DNA of 6,649 nucleotides from Acidimicrobiales bacterium (GTDB lineage: Bacteria > Actinomycetota > Acidimicrobiia > Acidimicrobiales > JANYDT01), in NCBI GenBank assembly GCA_025358985.1, contig JANYHQ010000201.1, forward strand, positions 1 through 6,649, in the 5' to 3' direction. Made by a program: the position numbers and the translations under genes. Every line of letters starts with the position of its first letter. Position 1 is the first letter of the stretch. Shown piece by piece: positions 1 to 6,178 of the stretch. The notes below the pieces were generated by a model. The model was not told where the DNA came from. It saw only the letters and a program-made list of their open reading frames with translations, and made no database searches.

Positions 1-1
1 C

Positions 2-406
2 ATCGATGTTGTGTTGAGTCGACTACCGGAGGGGCCGCAGTACTACCCCGACGACATGATTCGCGACGTGCCCGAGGCCATCTGGGTAGCGGAATTGGTA
101 CGGGAGCAGTTGTTACACGTCACCAACGAGGAACTCCCTCATTCCATTGCGTGTCGCGTAGTTGAGTACGAGGAGCGTGACGGCAAGGGACCGTATGTGC
201 GCGTAGAAATTTTGGTGGAGCGTGAGTCACAGAAGCCCATCGTCATTGGTAAGGGGGGCTCCGTACTGAAGGAAGTAGGGACCGCCGTCCGCGCCCAACT
301 GCCACCAGGCGCCTATGTGGAGTTGTTTGTGAAGGTGGCCAAGGACTGGCAACGCAGCAATGTGTTGTTGGACCGTCTCGGCTACCAGTTCCCTGGTCGT
401 GATTGA
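2..406 (+). CDS. era: GTPase Era, C-terminal part (5' end outside window)
   Basis: This is the C-terminal 134 codons of Era, the essential GTPase that binds the 3' end of 16S rRNA and checks 30S subunit assembly. The frame is open from the first bases, so the start and the whole GTPase domain lie upstream. Visible Era hallmarks are LPEGPQYYPDDM at the hinge between the GTPase and KH domains, then the helical VAELVREQLL segment. The type II KH domain follows, with VERESQKPIVIGKGG; the GKGG RNA-binding loop is encoded at 248-259. The FVKVAKDWQRS segment and the terminal LGY motif are also typical. The protein ends a few residues after LGY, as is normal for the family. An oxidoreductase gene begins 28 bases downstream on the same strand. 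Recognition is by motif and is strong; the partial length is due only to the window edge. Confidence 0.94.
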   Translation: MDVVLSRLPEGPQYYPDDMIRDVPEAIWVAELVREQLLHVTNEELPHSIACRVVEYEERDGKGPYVRVEILVERESQKPIVIGKGGSVLKEVGTAVRAQLPPGAYVELFVKVAKDWQRSNVLLDRLGYQFPGRD

Positions 407-434
407 GCTGTATCGGCTCCCCTAGGCTGGCGAT

Positions 435-1349
435 ATGGACGTGTCGCTCGGTGTGATGTTCCGCTGTACCCGCCCCCCTGAGGAGTTGGTGCCTATGGCA
501 GTGGCCATGGAAGCGGCCGGTGCTGACGAGTTCTGGGTAGTGGAGGATTGTTTCTATGCCGCTGGCATGGCGTCGGCGGCCACAGCATTGGCGGCCACCA
601 ACCGCATTGGTGTGGGGCTGGGGATAGTTCCTGCAGTAGCCAGAAATGCCGCATTCACGGCCATGGAGTTTGCCACCCTGGCACGCCTGTATCCCCAACG
701 TTTCCATGGCGGAATTGGTCACGGCGTGGGTGCGTGGATGCGCCAAATTGGGGCGTTTCCTTCGAGCCAGTTGGCGGCCCTGGAAGAGGTGGCATTCGCC
801 GTTCGACAACTCCTGGCCGCAGAACTGGTCACCGTCCACGGTGAACACGTGCATCTCGATGCAGTGAAGCTCAACCATCCGCCCTCGGTGGCACCACTGG
901 TGTCGCTCGGGGTACGAGGTCCAAAATCGCTGGTGGTGTCGGGGCGAGCGGCAGATGGCACCATTCTGGCCGAGGCCAGTTCCCCCGCCTATGTCACAGC
1001 AGCATGCGCGCATATCAATGCTACAAGACCCCACAGAATCACGGTGTTTGCCTGGGCCGTTCCCGACATCGAAGCCGGTCGTATGGCGGTTGCATCGGTG
1101 ATGACTGATCCGCTCAACGATGCCCATTGGGAGTCGCTTGGGATCACTGCCGATGTCATTGCGTGGCGTGATGATGGCGCTGGCGCCGGTGCCATACCGG
1201 AGCGGTGGGTGAGAGAGCACGCAGTGATCGCTGATGACCCGAAGCTGATTCAAGCCCTAGCTGCCGCCGGAGCCCACAGTGTGGTGTTGGTACCACACGG
1301 GTACGACGATGCCGAGATGGCCCGCCTCGTGGGGGCACTGCGGCGCTGA
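435..1349 (+). CDS. LLM-class (luciferase-like) flavin/F420-dependent oxidoreductase
   Basis: A complete 304-residue protein of the bacterial luciferase-like TIM-barrel superfamily, closest in style to actinobacterial F420-dependent enzymes annotated as methylenetetrahydromethanopterin reductase-like. Family marks in order: an N-terminal strand MDVSLGVMF; AAGADEFWVVED (about 28-38); the strand and turn TNRIGVGLGIVP (55-66); the MEFATLARLYPQRF helix (77-90); and the signature GGIGHGVGAWMRQIGAF (92-108). Later come VSLGVRGPKSL (156-166) and GRAADGTILAE (170-180), the part of the barrel that usually holds the cofactor phosphate and substrate. The ATG at 435 starts directly at the first barrel strand, so it is preferred; no good Shine-Dalgarno precedes it. 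It follows era by 28 bases and is probably co-transcribed. Substrate and cofactor (F420 or FMN) cannot be read from sequence; F420 is inferred from the lineage. Confidence 0.85.
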   Translation: MDVSLGVMFRCTRPPEELVPMAVAMEAAGADEFWVVEDCFYAAGMASAATALAATNRIGVGLGIVPAVARNAAFTAMEFATLARLYPQRFHGGIGHGVGAWMRQIGAFPSSQLAALEEVAFAVRQLLAAELVTVHGEHVHLDAVKLNHPPSVAPLVSLGVRGPKSLVVSGRAADGTILAEASSPAYVTAACAHINATRPHRITVFAWAVPDIEAGRMAVASVMTDPLNDAHWESLGITADVIAWRDDGAGAGAIPERWVREHAVIADDPKLIQALAAAGAHSVVLVPHGYDDAEMARLVGALRR

Positions 1350-1366
1350 GCAGCTTTCCCATTCCG

Positions 1367-1413
1367 TCGAGTGGAGCGCCGATGGCGCTGACCGCAATCC
1401 TGGCTCCACTCGA
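1367..1413. terminator. Perfect 11-bp inverted repeat between convergent genes, likely bidirectional terminator
   Basis: The arms TCGAGTGGAGC (1367-1377) and GCTCCACTCGA (1403-1413) are perfect reverse complements separated by 25 nt, and a G-U pair could extend the stem. A second small hairpin, AGCGCC-GAT-GGCGCT (1375-1389), overlaps the inner end of the left arm, so the two full structures exclude each other in part. The element sits in the 95-bp gap between the convergent oxidoreductase and amidase genes. There is no T-tract on either side. U-poor hairpins at convergent gene ends are often read as terminators in GC-rich actinobacteria, so termination of both transcripts is the simplest reading. 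The function is inferred; the repeat itself is seen directly. Confidence 0.6.
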
Positions 1414-1444
1414 TCGTCAGTGGGCGGGGTTCAGCGTGCAGGGT

Positions 1445-2284
1445 TCAACGAGCGGCAATGGCGGCGGCCAAGTGGCGAGCCACCCGCCATCGCCATACCG
1501 GATCCATGGCGCCCCGCCGATCAGCTGAATTGGAGATGGTGGCCAGTTCCATCAACACGCGATCCGTCACCTCATTGTGGGCGGGGGCCAACACTCCGAG
1601 GTGGCGGCCCTGTCGTCCGCTCACCAGATGCAACCGAGTGAAGCGCGCCGTGAGCGACAACACCAGAGGTGGGGGCGTGCGCTGCCGACTCTCCCACAGC
1701 ACAATTCCGCCCCGCTTGATTGAGTTGTCGGCGGCGTCGTGATGCAAGGCAATGAACACGGTGGTGTCGCCGTGGTCGCGTTGGATGCGAGTGGCGTAGT
1801 CACCCCGACGGTACAGCGACTGGGTGTCCTCCCGACCGGAGCGCAGTGCTACGTCCGGGGCCTCACGAGACATTGCATCGATGGGCTCGGTCAATGGCGG
1901 CTCCGCTTCTCCTTCCACCAGATTGGTGCTGAGCGACGCGCTGGTGATGGTGAACCAGGGAATGCCCCCGGCTTGGCGCACCACCACGGCCAACACCGAT
2001 GCCATGCGGTAGTTCAACGATGCCTCCGTGACCCCACTGCGTACCGCACCCGGGTCGGTGCCACCGTGACCAGGGTCGATGACCACATTGACCCCCGCCA
2101 AGGCGTCGCTACGAAGTACGACGTTGGGTGGCATTACCACCAGTTCACGACCAAAACCCGGTCGTTGGCGCACAGCGACTGCGATGACTCCCAGCACCGC
2201 CAGTACACTCACGACCACTACGAATCGTCGTCGTCGGAAGGTCGATCGTCGTCGGCCCGCCACGGACAGCGATGGTAGACGCAA
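1445..2284 (-). CDS. Membrane-anchored N-acetylmuramoyl-L-alanine amidase (Amidase_3)
   Basis: A zinc amidase that cleaves the bond between N-acetylmuramic acid and the L-alanine of the peptidoglycan stem peptide. Residues 11-20 are rich in arginine and are followed by a hydrophobic stretch (21-38), giving a signal-anchor with the catalytic domain outside the membrane. The Amidase_3 core begins at NVVIDPGHGGTDPGA. The expected zinc ligands are H73 (DPGHGG), E87 (GVTEASLN) and H181 (FIALHHDA), and the catalytic glutamate is E246 (VLMELATISNSAD). No cell-wall binding repeats are seen. Between the second and third ligands there is an acidic segment (about 115-147) longer than usual in the family. 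The start at 2284 is TTG, the first possible start after an in-frame stop. A GTG seven codons further in would also keep the anchor. The gene is divergent from def with 44 bp between starts and convergent with the oxidoreductase gene. Confidence 0.87.
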   Translation of the reverse strand: MRLPSLSVAGRRRSTFRRRRFVVVVSVLAVLGVIAVAVRQRPGFGRELVVMPPNVVLRSDALAGVNVVIDPGHGGTDPGAVRSGVTEASLNYRMASVLAVVVRQAGGIPWFTITSASLSTNLVEGEAEPPLTEPIDAMSREAPDVALRSGREDTQSLYRRGDYATRIQRDHGDTTVFIALHHDAADNSIKRGGIVLWESRQRTPPPLVLSLTARFTRLHLVSGRQGRHLGVLAPAHNEVTDRVLMELATISNSADRRGAMDPVWRWRVARHLAAAIAAR

Positions 2285-2328
2285 GGTGGTGAACCAATAC
2301 TGGGCGCCGCCCCGGTACGCTGAACACT
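2285..2328. promoter_or_regulatory. Short divergent intergenic region, amidase / def operon
   Basis: Only 44 bp separate the amidase TTG and the def ATG, so promoters in both directions must overlap this stretch or the coding ends. On the + strand TACGCT (2316-2321) resembles a weak -10 box. It would place the transcription start at or next to the def ATG, that is, a leaderless message, which is common in actinobacteria and fits the lack of a Shine-Dalgarno sequence before def. No convincing -35 box is seen. The promoter assignment is inference. Confidence 0.25.
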
Positions 2329-2889
2329 ATGGCCGGGTATGACATTCGAGTATTTGGTGACCCCGTTCTGCGTCAACGCGCTCAGGACGTCACTCACGTT
2401 GATGGCAAGCTCGTGCAGCTGGCCAAGGACATGATCCAAACTATGTACGACGCCCCTGGGCTGGGTTTGGCAGCGCCGCAGGTGGGCGTGCAAAAGCGCC
2501 TGTTCGTCTATGACTTGGGCGATGGGCAGGGGGCCAAGACGCTGGTGAACCCGGTGATCAAGGAAAGTCGTGGCGAGTGGGCCTACGACGAAGGGTGCCT
2601 GTCCGTACCGGGGTTGAGTTGGGAAATCGTGCGGCCTAAGGAAATCCATTTGGTGGGTCACGACTTGGACGGTAACGACGTGGACATCGAAGCCGATGAG
2701 CTGTTGGCCCGGTTGTATCAACATGAGCTCGACCATCTGGACGGAACCCTGCTCCTTGATCATCTCGATGAGGATCAGCGCAAAGAAGCCATGCGAACGC
2801 TGCGCAATCGCATTCTCACCCCCGAGGCTCCCAAGGCGGAGATGACGTCGGGCAAGAGCCGCTTTGGGCTCTCCCTGCCCGGACGCTGA
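2329..2889 (+). CDS. def: Peptide deformylase
   Basis: A complete 186-residue metalloenzyme that removes the N-formyl group from nascent polypeptides at the ribosome exit. All three family motifs are intact: motif 1 GLGLAAPQVG (44-53), motif 2 EGCLS (88-92) with metal ligand C90, and motif 3 QHELDHLDG (131-139) with metal ligands H132 and H136 and catalytic E133. The EGCLS form of motif 2 is the common bacterial type I form. The ATG at 2329 gives the normal N-terminus (AGYDIRVFGDPVLR, the usual strand and turn). A C-terminal tail of about 20 residues after the last helix is low in complexity and probably flexible. fmt starts 4 nt after the stop, so the formylation and deformylation enzymes are produced from one transcript. 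Confidence 0.97.
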   Translation: MAGYDIRVFGDPVLRQRAQDVTHVDGKLVQLAKDMIQTMYDAPGLGLAAPQVGVQKRLFVYDLGDGQGAKTLVNPVIKESRGEWAYDEGCLSVPGLSWEIVRPKEIHLVGHDLDGNDVDIEADELLARLYQHELDHLDGTLLLDHLDEDQRKEAMRTLRNRILTPEAPKAEMTSGKSRFGLSLPGR

Positions 2890-2893
2890 TGCT

Positions 2894-3763
2894 ATGAGGT
2901 TGGTGTACCTCGGCACTCCCGAGGCAGCTGTGCCGCCGCTACGCGCCCTGGTGGCGGCGGGTCATGACGTGATGCTGGTGGTGAGTCAGCCCGACCGCAA
3001 ACGGGGTAGGGGCGGCGCGTTGGTGGCATCGCCGGTGAAGGCGGCTGCAGTTGACTTGGGATTGGGTGTCACGGACGTGGTCAACGACGTGTTCGAGGCC
3101 GCCCGAGCCGGGGCAGAATTGGGCGTGGTGGTGGCGTTCGGCAAGCTGATCAAGACCGACCTCCTGTCAGCGTTGCCATTTGTCAACCTCCACTTTTCAC
3201 TGCTGCCCCGATGGCGAGGGGCGGCGCCGGTGGAGCGGGCCATTCTCGCTGGTGATACCGAAACGGGCGTATGTCTCATGGCGTTGGAGGCGGGTCTCGA
3301 CACCGGCCCGGTTTACCGACGCACGGTCACACCCATCGACCCCAACGAAACCGTAGGCGCGCTGAGGAACCGGCTAGTGGCCATGGGCACCACCATGCTC
3401 GTCGATGCGTTGGCCGAAGGCCTCGGTGAACCCCAAGCGCAGCACGGTGAGCCCACCCATGCCGCCAAGTTGCAGCCCGAGGAATTCATCATCGATTGGA
3501 CCCGGTCGGCAGTGGAGTTGCATCGTCTGGTGCGGCTGGGCCGGGCCTGGACTACATTTCGCCAGAAGCGATTGAAGATCCTCAGTGCCCGGGCCGTGGA
3601 CGCCATAGCCGGACCTCCGGGGACTCTAAATGGCCTCGTGGTGGCCACCGGCCAGGGTGGGTTGGAGTTGTTGGATATACAGCCCGAGGGCAGACCTACT
3701 CAGGCGGCCCCGGCATGGTGCAATGGCGCTCGCCCCACTCACGATGAACGGATGGGCCCATGA
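2894..3763 (+). CDS. fmt: Methionyl-tRNA formyltransferase
   Basis: A 289-residue enzyme that transfers a formyl group from 10-formyl-tetrahydrofolate to initiator Met-tRNA. The N-terminal formyltransferase domain starts RLVYLGTPEAAVPPL and carries QPDRKRGRG (32-40), the flexible tRNA-binding loop, and SPVK (46-49). The folate-site and catalytic residues N98, H100 (NLHFSLLPRWRGAAP) and D136 (GLDTG) match E. coli N106, H108 and D144 with a constant offset. The C-terminal OB-like domain is recognised by EEFIIDWTRSAVELHRL, AWTTFRQKRLKIL and LDIQPEGRPTQAA. It lacks the usual PWP-type segment before AWT and is shorter overall than E. coli Fmt (315). The ATG at 2894 begins exactly at the first Rossmann strand; an in-frame start 30 nt upstream inside def would add unrelated residues. 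It overlaps rsmB by ATGA. Confidence 0.96.
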   Translation: MRLVYLGTPEAAVPPLRALVAAGHDVMLVVSQPDRKRGRGGALVASPVKAAAVDLGLGVTDVVNDVFEAARAGAELGVVVAFGKLIKTDLLSALPFVNLHFSLLPRWRGAAPVERAILAGDTETGVCLMALEAGLDTGPVYRRTVTPIDPNETVGALRNRLVAMGTTMLVDALAEGLGEPQAQHGEPTHAAKLQPEEFIIDWTRSAVELHRLVRLGRAWTTFRQKRLKILSARAVDAIAGPPGTLNGLVVATGQGGLELLDIQPEGRPTQAAPAWCNGARPTHDERMGP

Positions 3764-5037
3764 GTGGCGATCGCAGTAGTGGCAGCAGTCCCCGACGGCC
3801 CTTTCAGGGCAAGCCCGCCGATCAGGTGCGCCGTGGCCCGCGTGATGTGAAGCCGGTCCGTCCGCAGCGTGCGCCGCTACCACCGCGTACCGCCAACACG
3901 GCTGGCCCTCGGGTCACGTCTCGGACGGTGGCATTGGAGGCATTGCGACGGGTCGACGATGGTGCTTATGTCAACTTGGTGTTGCCCAAGCTGCTCACCG
4001 CATCGGGCTTGGATTCGCGCGATAAGGCATTGGCCACAGAGCTCACATACGGCACCGTGCGTCGGCGTCGGGCGGTGGACTGGTTGGTGAATCGCCATGC
4101 CGATCGGGATCTCGACATCGAGGTCCGCCGCATACTTCATTTGGGCACTTATCAATTGGCGTTTGCCCGTATTCCCGCTCATGCCGCCGTGAGTGAAATG
4201 GTGGATCTGGCTCCCGGCAAAGCCCGCGGTTTCTGCAATGCGGTGCTGCGGCGGGTGGCCGAGGACGTTGCTGCGGGACCCATCCCATGGCCGGACATGG
4301 CCACCGCCCTCAGCTATCCGGATTGGATAGTGGACCGGCTCACTGCTGATTTGGGGGCCGAGGTGGCTGAGGACACGTTGGTACATCTGGATGAAGCCCC
4401 CGTGGTCAACGAACGAGCCGACGGGTACAACCAGGACCTGGCATCGCAGTGGGTGGCCGCTCATGTGGGTGCGCAGCGTGGTGAGCGCGTGTTGGATGTG
4501 TGTGCCGCTCCCGGTGGTAAGTCCACATATCTTGGCAAGTCGGGGGCCACCATCATTGCCGCCGATGTGCGACCGCATCGGGTGGAGCTCATTGCTCAAA
4601 ACGTGCGCAAACTGGTGCTCATCGGTGCGGTGATACCGGTATTGGCTGATGGGTTGCAGCCACCGTTTGCGCCGGGCTCGTTTGATCGGGTGTTGCTCGA
4701 TGCGCCGTGCAGCGGATTGGGTGTGTTGCATCGCCGTCCGGATGCACGTTGGCGTATCACCGCTGACGACATTGATGATTTGGTGCTGTTGCAACGCAAG
4801 TTGATCGAGGCGTCGATCCCGTTGGTGCGCCCCGGTGGGGTGTTCATCTTCAGTGCGTGCACGCTGACATTGGCTGAGTCCTTGGATCATGACGAGTGGC
4901 TGGCCCGGGATCATCCCGAGTTGGAGGCCACTACCCCTCCCGGTGATCCGTGGGAGCCCCTGGGTCGTGGAGCGCGCTTACTACCGCAGACAGCCGGCAC
5001 CGATGGCATGGTGGTGTTCTCGTACCGCGTCGGGTGA
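3760..5037 (+). CDS. rsmB: 16S rRNA (cytosine-967-C5)-methyltransferase RsmB
   Basis: A 425-residue S-adenosylmethionine enzyme methylating C967 of 16S rRNA. Residues 1-50 are a basic, proline-rich, probably disordered extension. A NusB-like helical domain spans about 52-172 (SRTVALEALRRV, ATELTYGTVRRRRAVDWL, RRILHLGTYQL, FCNAVLRRV). The Rossmann methyltransferase follows: motif I DVCAAPGGKSTYL (246-258), D269 for the SAM ribose, motif IV DAPCSGLG (314-321) with release cysteine C317, and motif VI FSACT (364-368) with nucleophile C367. The region between NusB and the methyltransferase is much shorter than in E. coli: the usual LRVN-containing segment is reduced to about APVVNERADGYNQDLASQ (213-230). 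The start overlaps the fmt stop as ATGA, implying coupled translation. Leucine is encoded by TTG in about half of cases, unlike the genes that follow. Confidence 0.95.
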   Translation: MSGDRSSGSSPRRPFQGKPADQVRRGPRDVKPVRPQRAPLPPRTANTAGPRVTSRTVALEALRRVDDGAYVNLVLPKLLTASGLDSRDKALATELTYGTVRRRRAVDWLVNRHADRDLDIEVRRILHLGTYQLAFARIPAHAAVSEMVDLAPGKARGFCNAVLRRVAEDVAAGPIPWPDMATALSYPDWIVDRLTADLGAEVAEDTLVHLDEAPVVNERADGYNQDLASQWVAAHVGAQRGERVLDVCAAPGGKSTYLGKSGATIIAADVRPHRVELIAQNVRKLVLIGAVIPVLADGLQPPFAPGSFDRVLLDAPCSGLGVLHRRPDARWRITADDIDDLVLLQRKLIEASIPLVRPGGVFIFSACTLTLAESLDHDEWLARDHPELEATTPPGDPWEPLGRGARLLPQTAGTDGMVVFSYRVG

Positions 5038-5242
5038 CCGGTGAGTAGTACCCAGATGCTCGTGTCGGGTATCGAGGAGGCGTTCGGCCTCGTCGTTTCC
5101 GGGACTTGTCGTCGTCGAGGCCGAGCACGTCGGATCCAGGTCCCCGCCGACCAGCGGCGTGCACGATTCCACCATTGAATTGTTCGATGAGCGGTGCCAC
5201 AACGGCCTCGTAGTACCGCTGCGAGAGCTCATGACCATTCAT
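5038..5242 (-). pseudogene. Decayed remnant of a DUF4037-like nucleotidyltransferase-fold gene
   Basis: The - strand frame from ATG 5242 reads MNGHELSQRYYEAVVAPLIE, then GGIVHAAGRRGPGSDVLGLDDDKS. This is recalled to match the N-terminus of DUF4037 proteins (ELxxxFYEEVVxPLL, then GSxVLGFDDxxSxDHDWG). The similarity stops at about 5100, just before the DHD-type metal-binding part of the nucleotidyltransferase motif. In another frame, the 60 bases up to the rsmB stop read NDEAERLLDTRHEHLGTT, which resembles the HNxLGxT segment near the DUF4037 C-terminus. That suggests a large internal deletion with a frame change. If translated from 5242, the frame would continue to a stop at 4931 inside antisense rsmB (103 residues). 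The start overlaps the phosphotransferase stop by 14 nt, as in an operon. The family call is from memory; the C-terminal match is weak. Confidence 0.55.
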
Positions 5243-6062
5243 GACGCCAACTGTGCCATGAGACCGCATCGTACCGATCGTCTGGTCGGTCGCCCATGAG
5301 AACAGCACGATTGGATACGAGATATTCGACGTCTCGGAGGTAGAGCTCGTCGTGCCCGTCACGGACATGTTGCTCAAAAGCCCCGTGTCCTTCAGCAGCG
5401 AGCTGCCTCATGCTTTGGACCATGACAACCAGGCGCTGGCAGGCATTGTCGATGACCGCACCGATATCGGATGTGCCGTATGACGCGCAGAAGTCTGGAA
5501 GTCGACGGATTTGTGACTCGGTCGTGCCGAAGCGGTCAGGGTTCGTTGGGGCTACGAGAGGAACCCATCTGTAGGCGGCGTATCCTACGTCCCAGAGTCG
5601 GGGAGCGGGATGGGCGGTGTCGAAGTCGAACACACCGGTGACGGCGCCGTCGTTGATGACGCAGTTGTACGGGGCGAAGTCGCCGTGCACGACGATCTCG
5701 ACGGGTTCGACTGGAGGGAGCCACCAACGAGCACCGGACGGGATCTCGAAGGTCGCCATTGCGTCGTGGAACCTTCGCAGGAATGTCGCGGCCAAGCACA
5801 TCACCTCATCTGACGTGAACGTTTCTGGCAGCGGATATACAGACGTCTCACCTTCAAGGAAACTCAACGTTTCGCTTTGACGCTCGTGGTCAACGGCGAG
5901 AAGGCGGGGCGCGCCGACGAATCCGACCCGTTCAAGATGAACGAGCACCTCATGTACCGCAGCGGAATGCGCCCCGGTCGGACGGACAACCGTCCCTCCA
6001 AGACGAACCACACGATTCACCCCACCCCTCAGCTCTACAGGAAGGTCGTCGTCTGCGTCCAT
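5229..6062 (-). CDS. Aminoglycoside phosphotransferase-family (APH/CHK fold) kinase
   Basis: A 277-residue small-molecule kinase of the aminoglycoside phosphotransferase family. An opening ELRGGVNRVVRLGGTVVRP (10-28) resembles the nucleotide loop and first strands of actinobacterial members. LSFLEGE (66-72) is the hinge. The Brenner motif HGDFAPYN (126-133) holds catalytic D128 and N133, and GVFDFDTA (143-150) gives metal-binding D146. The ATG at 6062 is chosen because family similarity begins there. The open frame extends to 6350, but the extra residues are unlike the family and run antisense through the Nudix gene. Leucine codons are mostly CTC and CTT, with TTG only 2 of 22. The gene overlaps the DUF4037 remnant downstream by 14 nt. 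The substrate is unknown: many members phosphorylate sugars, choline-like compounds or antibiotics, so resistance should not be assumed. Confidence 0.86.
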   Translation of the reverse strand: MDADDDLPVELRGGVNRVVRLGGTVVRPTGAHSAAVHEVLVHLERVGFVGAPRLLAVDHERQSETLSFLEGETSVYPLPETFTSDEVMCLAATFLRRFHDAMATFEIPSGARWWLPPVEPVEIVVHGDFAPYNCVINDGAVTGVFDFDTAHPAPRLWDVGYAAYRWVPLVAPTNPDRFGTTESQIRRLPDFCASYGTSDIGAVIDNACQRLVVMVQSMRQLAAEGHGAFEQHVRDGHDELYLRDVEYLVSNRAVLMGDRPDDRYDAVSWHSWRHEWS

Positions 6063-6128
6063 GCGCCAATCGTTGCACTCCGTGCGCACGCCAACGCTTA
6101 CCGCCAACCTGCCCGAGGACCGGTGAAA

Positions 6129-6157
6129 GGCTCGGTGGAAGTAAGTGGCACCGAACC
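6129..6157. repeat. Imperfect palindrome in divergent intergenic region, candidate operator
   Basis: The arms GGCTCGGTG (6129-6137) and CACCGAACC (6149-6157) are reverse complements at 8 of 9 positions, separated by 11 bp. Arm centres lie about 20 bp apart, close to two helical turns. The element sits in the 116-bp gap between the divergent phosphotransferase and Nudix genes, 21 bp before the Nudix ATG. This placement would suit a dimeric repressor, but no regulator gene is in the window and a chance repeat cannot be excluded in GC-rich DNA. No clear -35 or -10 boxes are seen in this gap on either strand. Confidence 0.35.
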
Positions 6158-6178
6158 GTCCACGCAAGGCTGAGGTGA

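Noticed and set aside
243..1253. Long - strand open frame of 336 codons
   Set aside because: It is antisense to era and the oxidoreductase, both strongly recognised, and its translation is rich in His, Cys and Arg as expected of a shadow frame.
2864..2893. Upstream in-frame start for fmt inside def
   Set aside because: It would add ten residues without family similarity; the ATG at 2894 begins exactly at the conserved first strand.
2218..2916. - strand open frame of 232 codons
   Set aside because: It is antisense to def, whose three catalytic motifs are intact, and no family pattern is visible.
3877..4914. Long - strand open frame of 345 codons
   Set aside because: It is antisense to rsmB and has no recognisable domain; a codon-bias shadow of the real gene.
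5086..5122. Inverted repeat GGCCTCG / CGAGGCC as an rsmB terminator
   Set aside because: The perfect stem is only 7 bp with a 23-nt loop and no T-tract, and it falls in repetitive GAC/GAG-rich coding remnant sequence.
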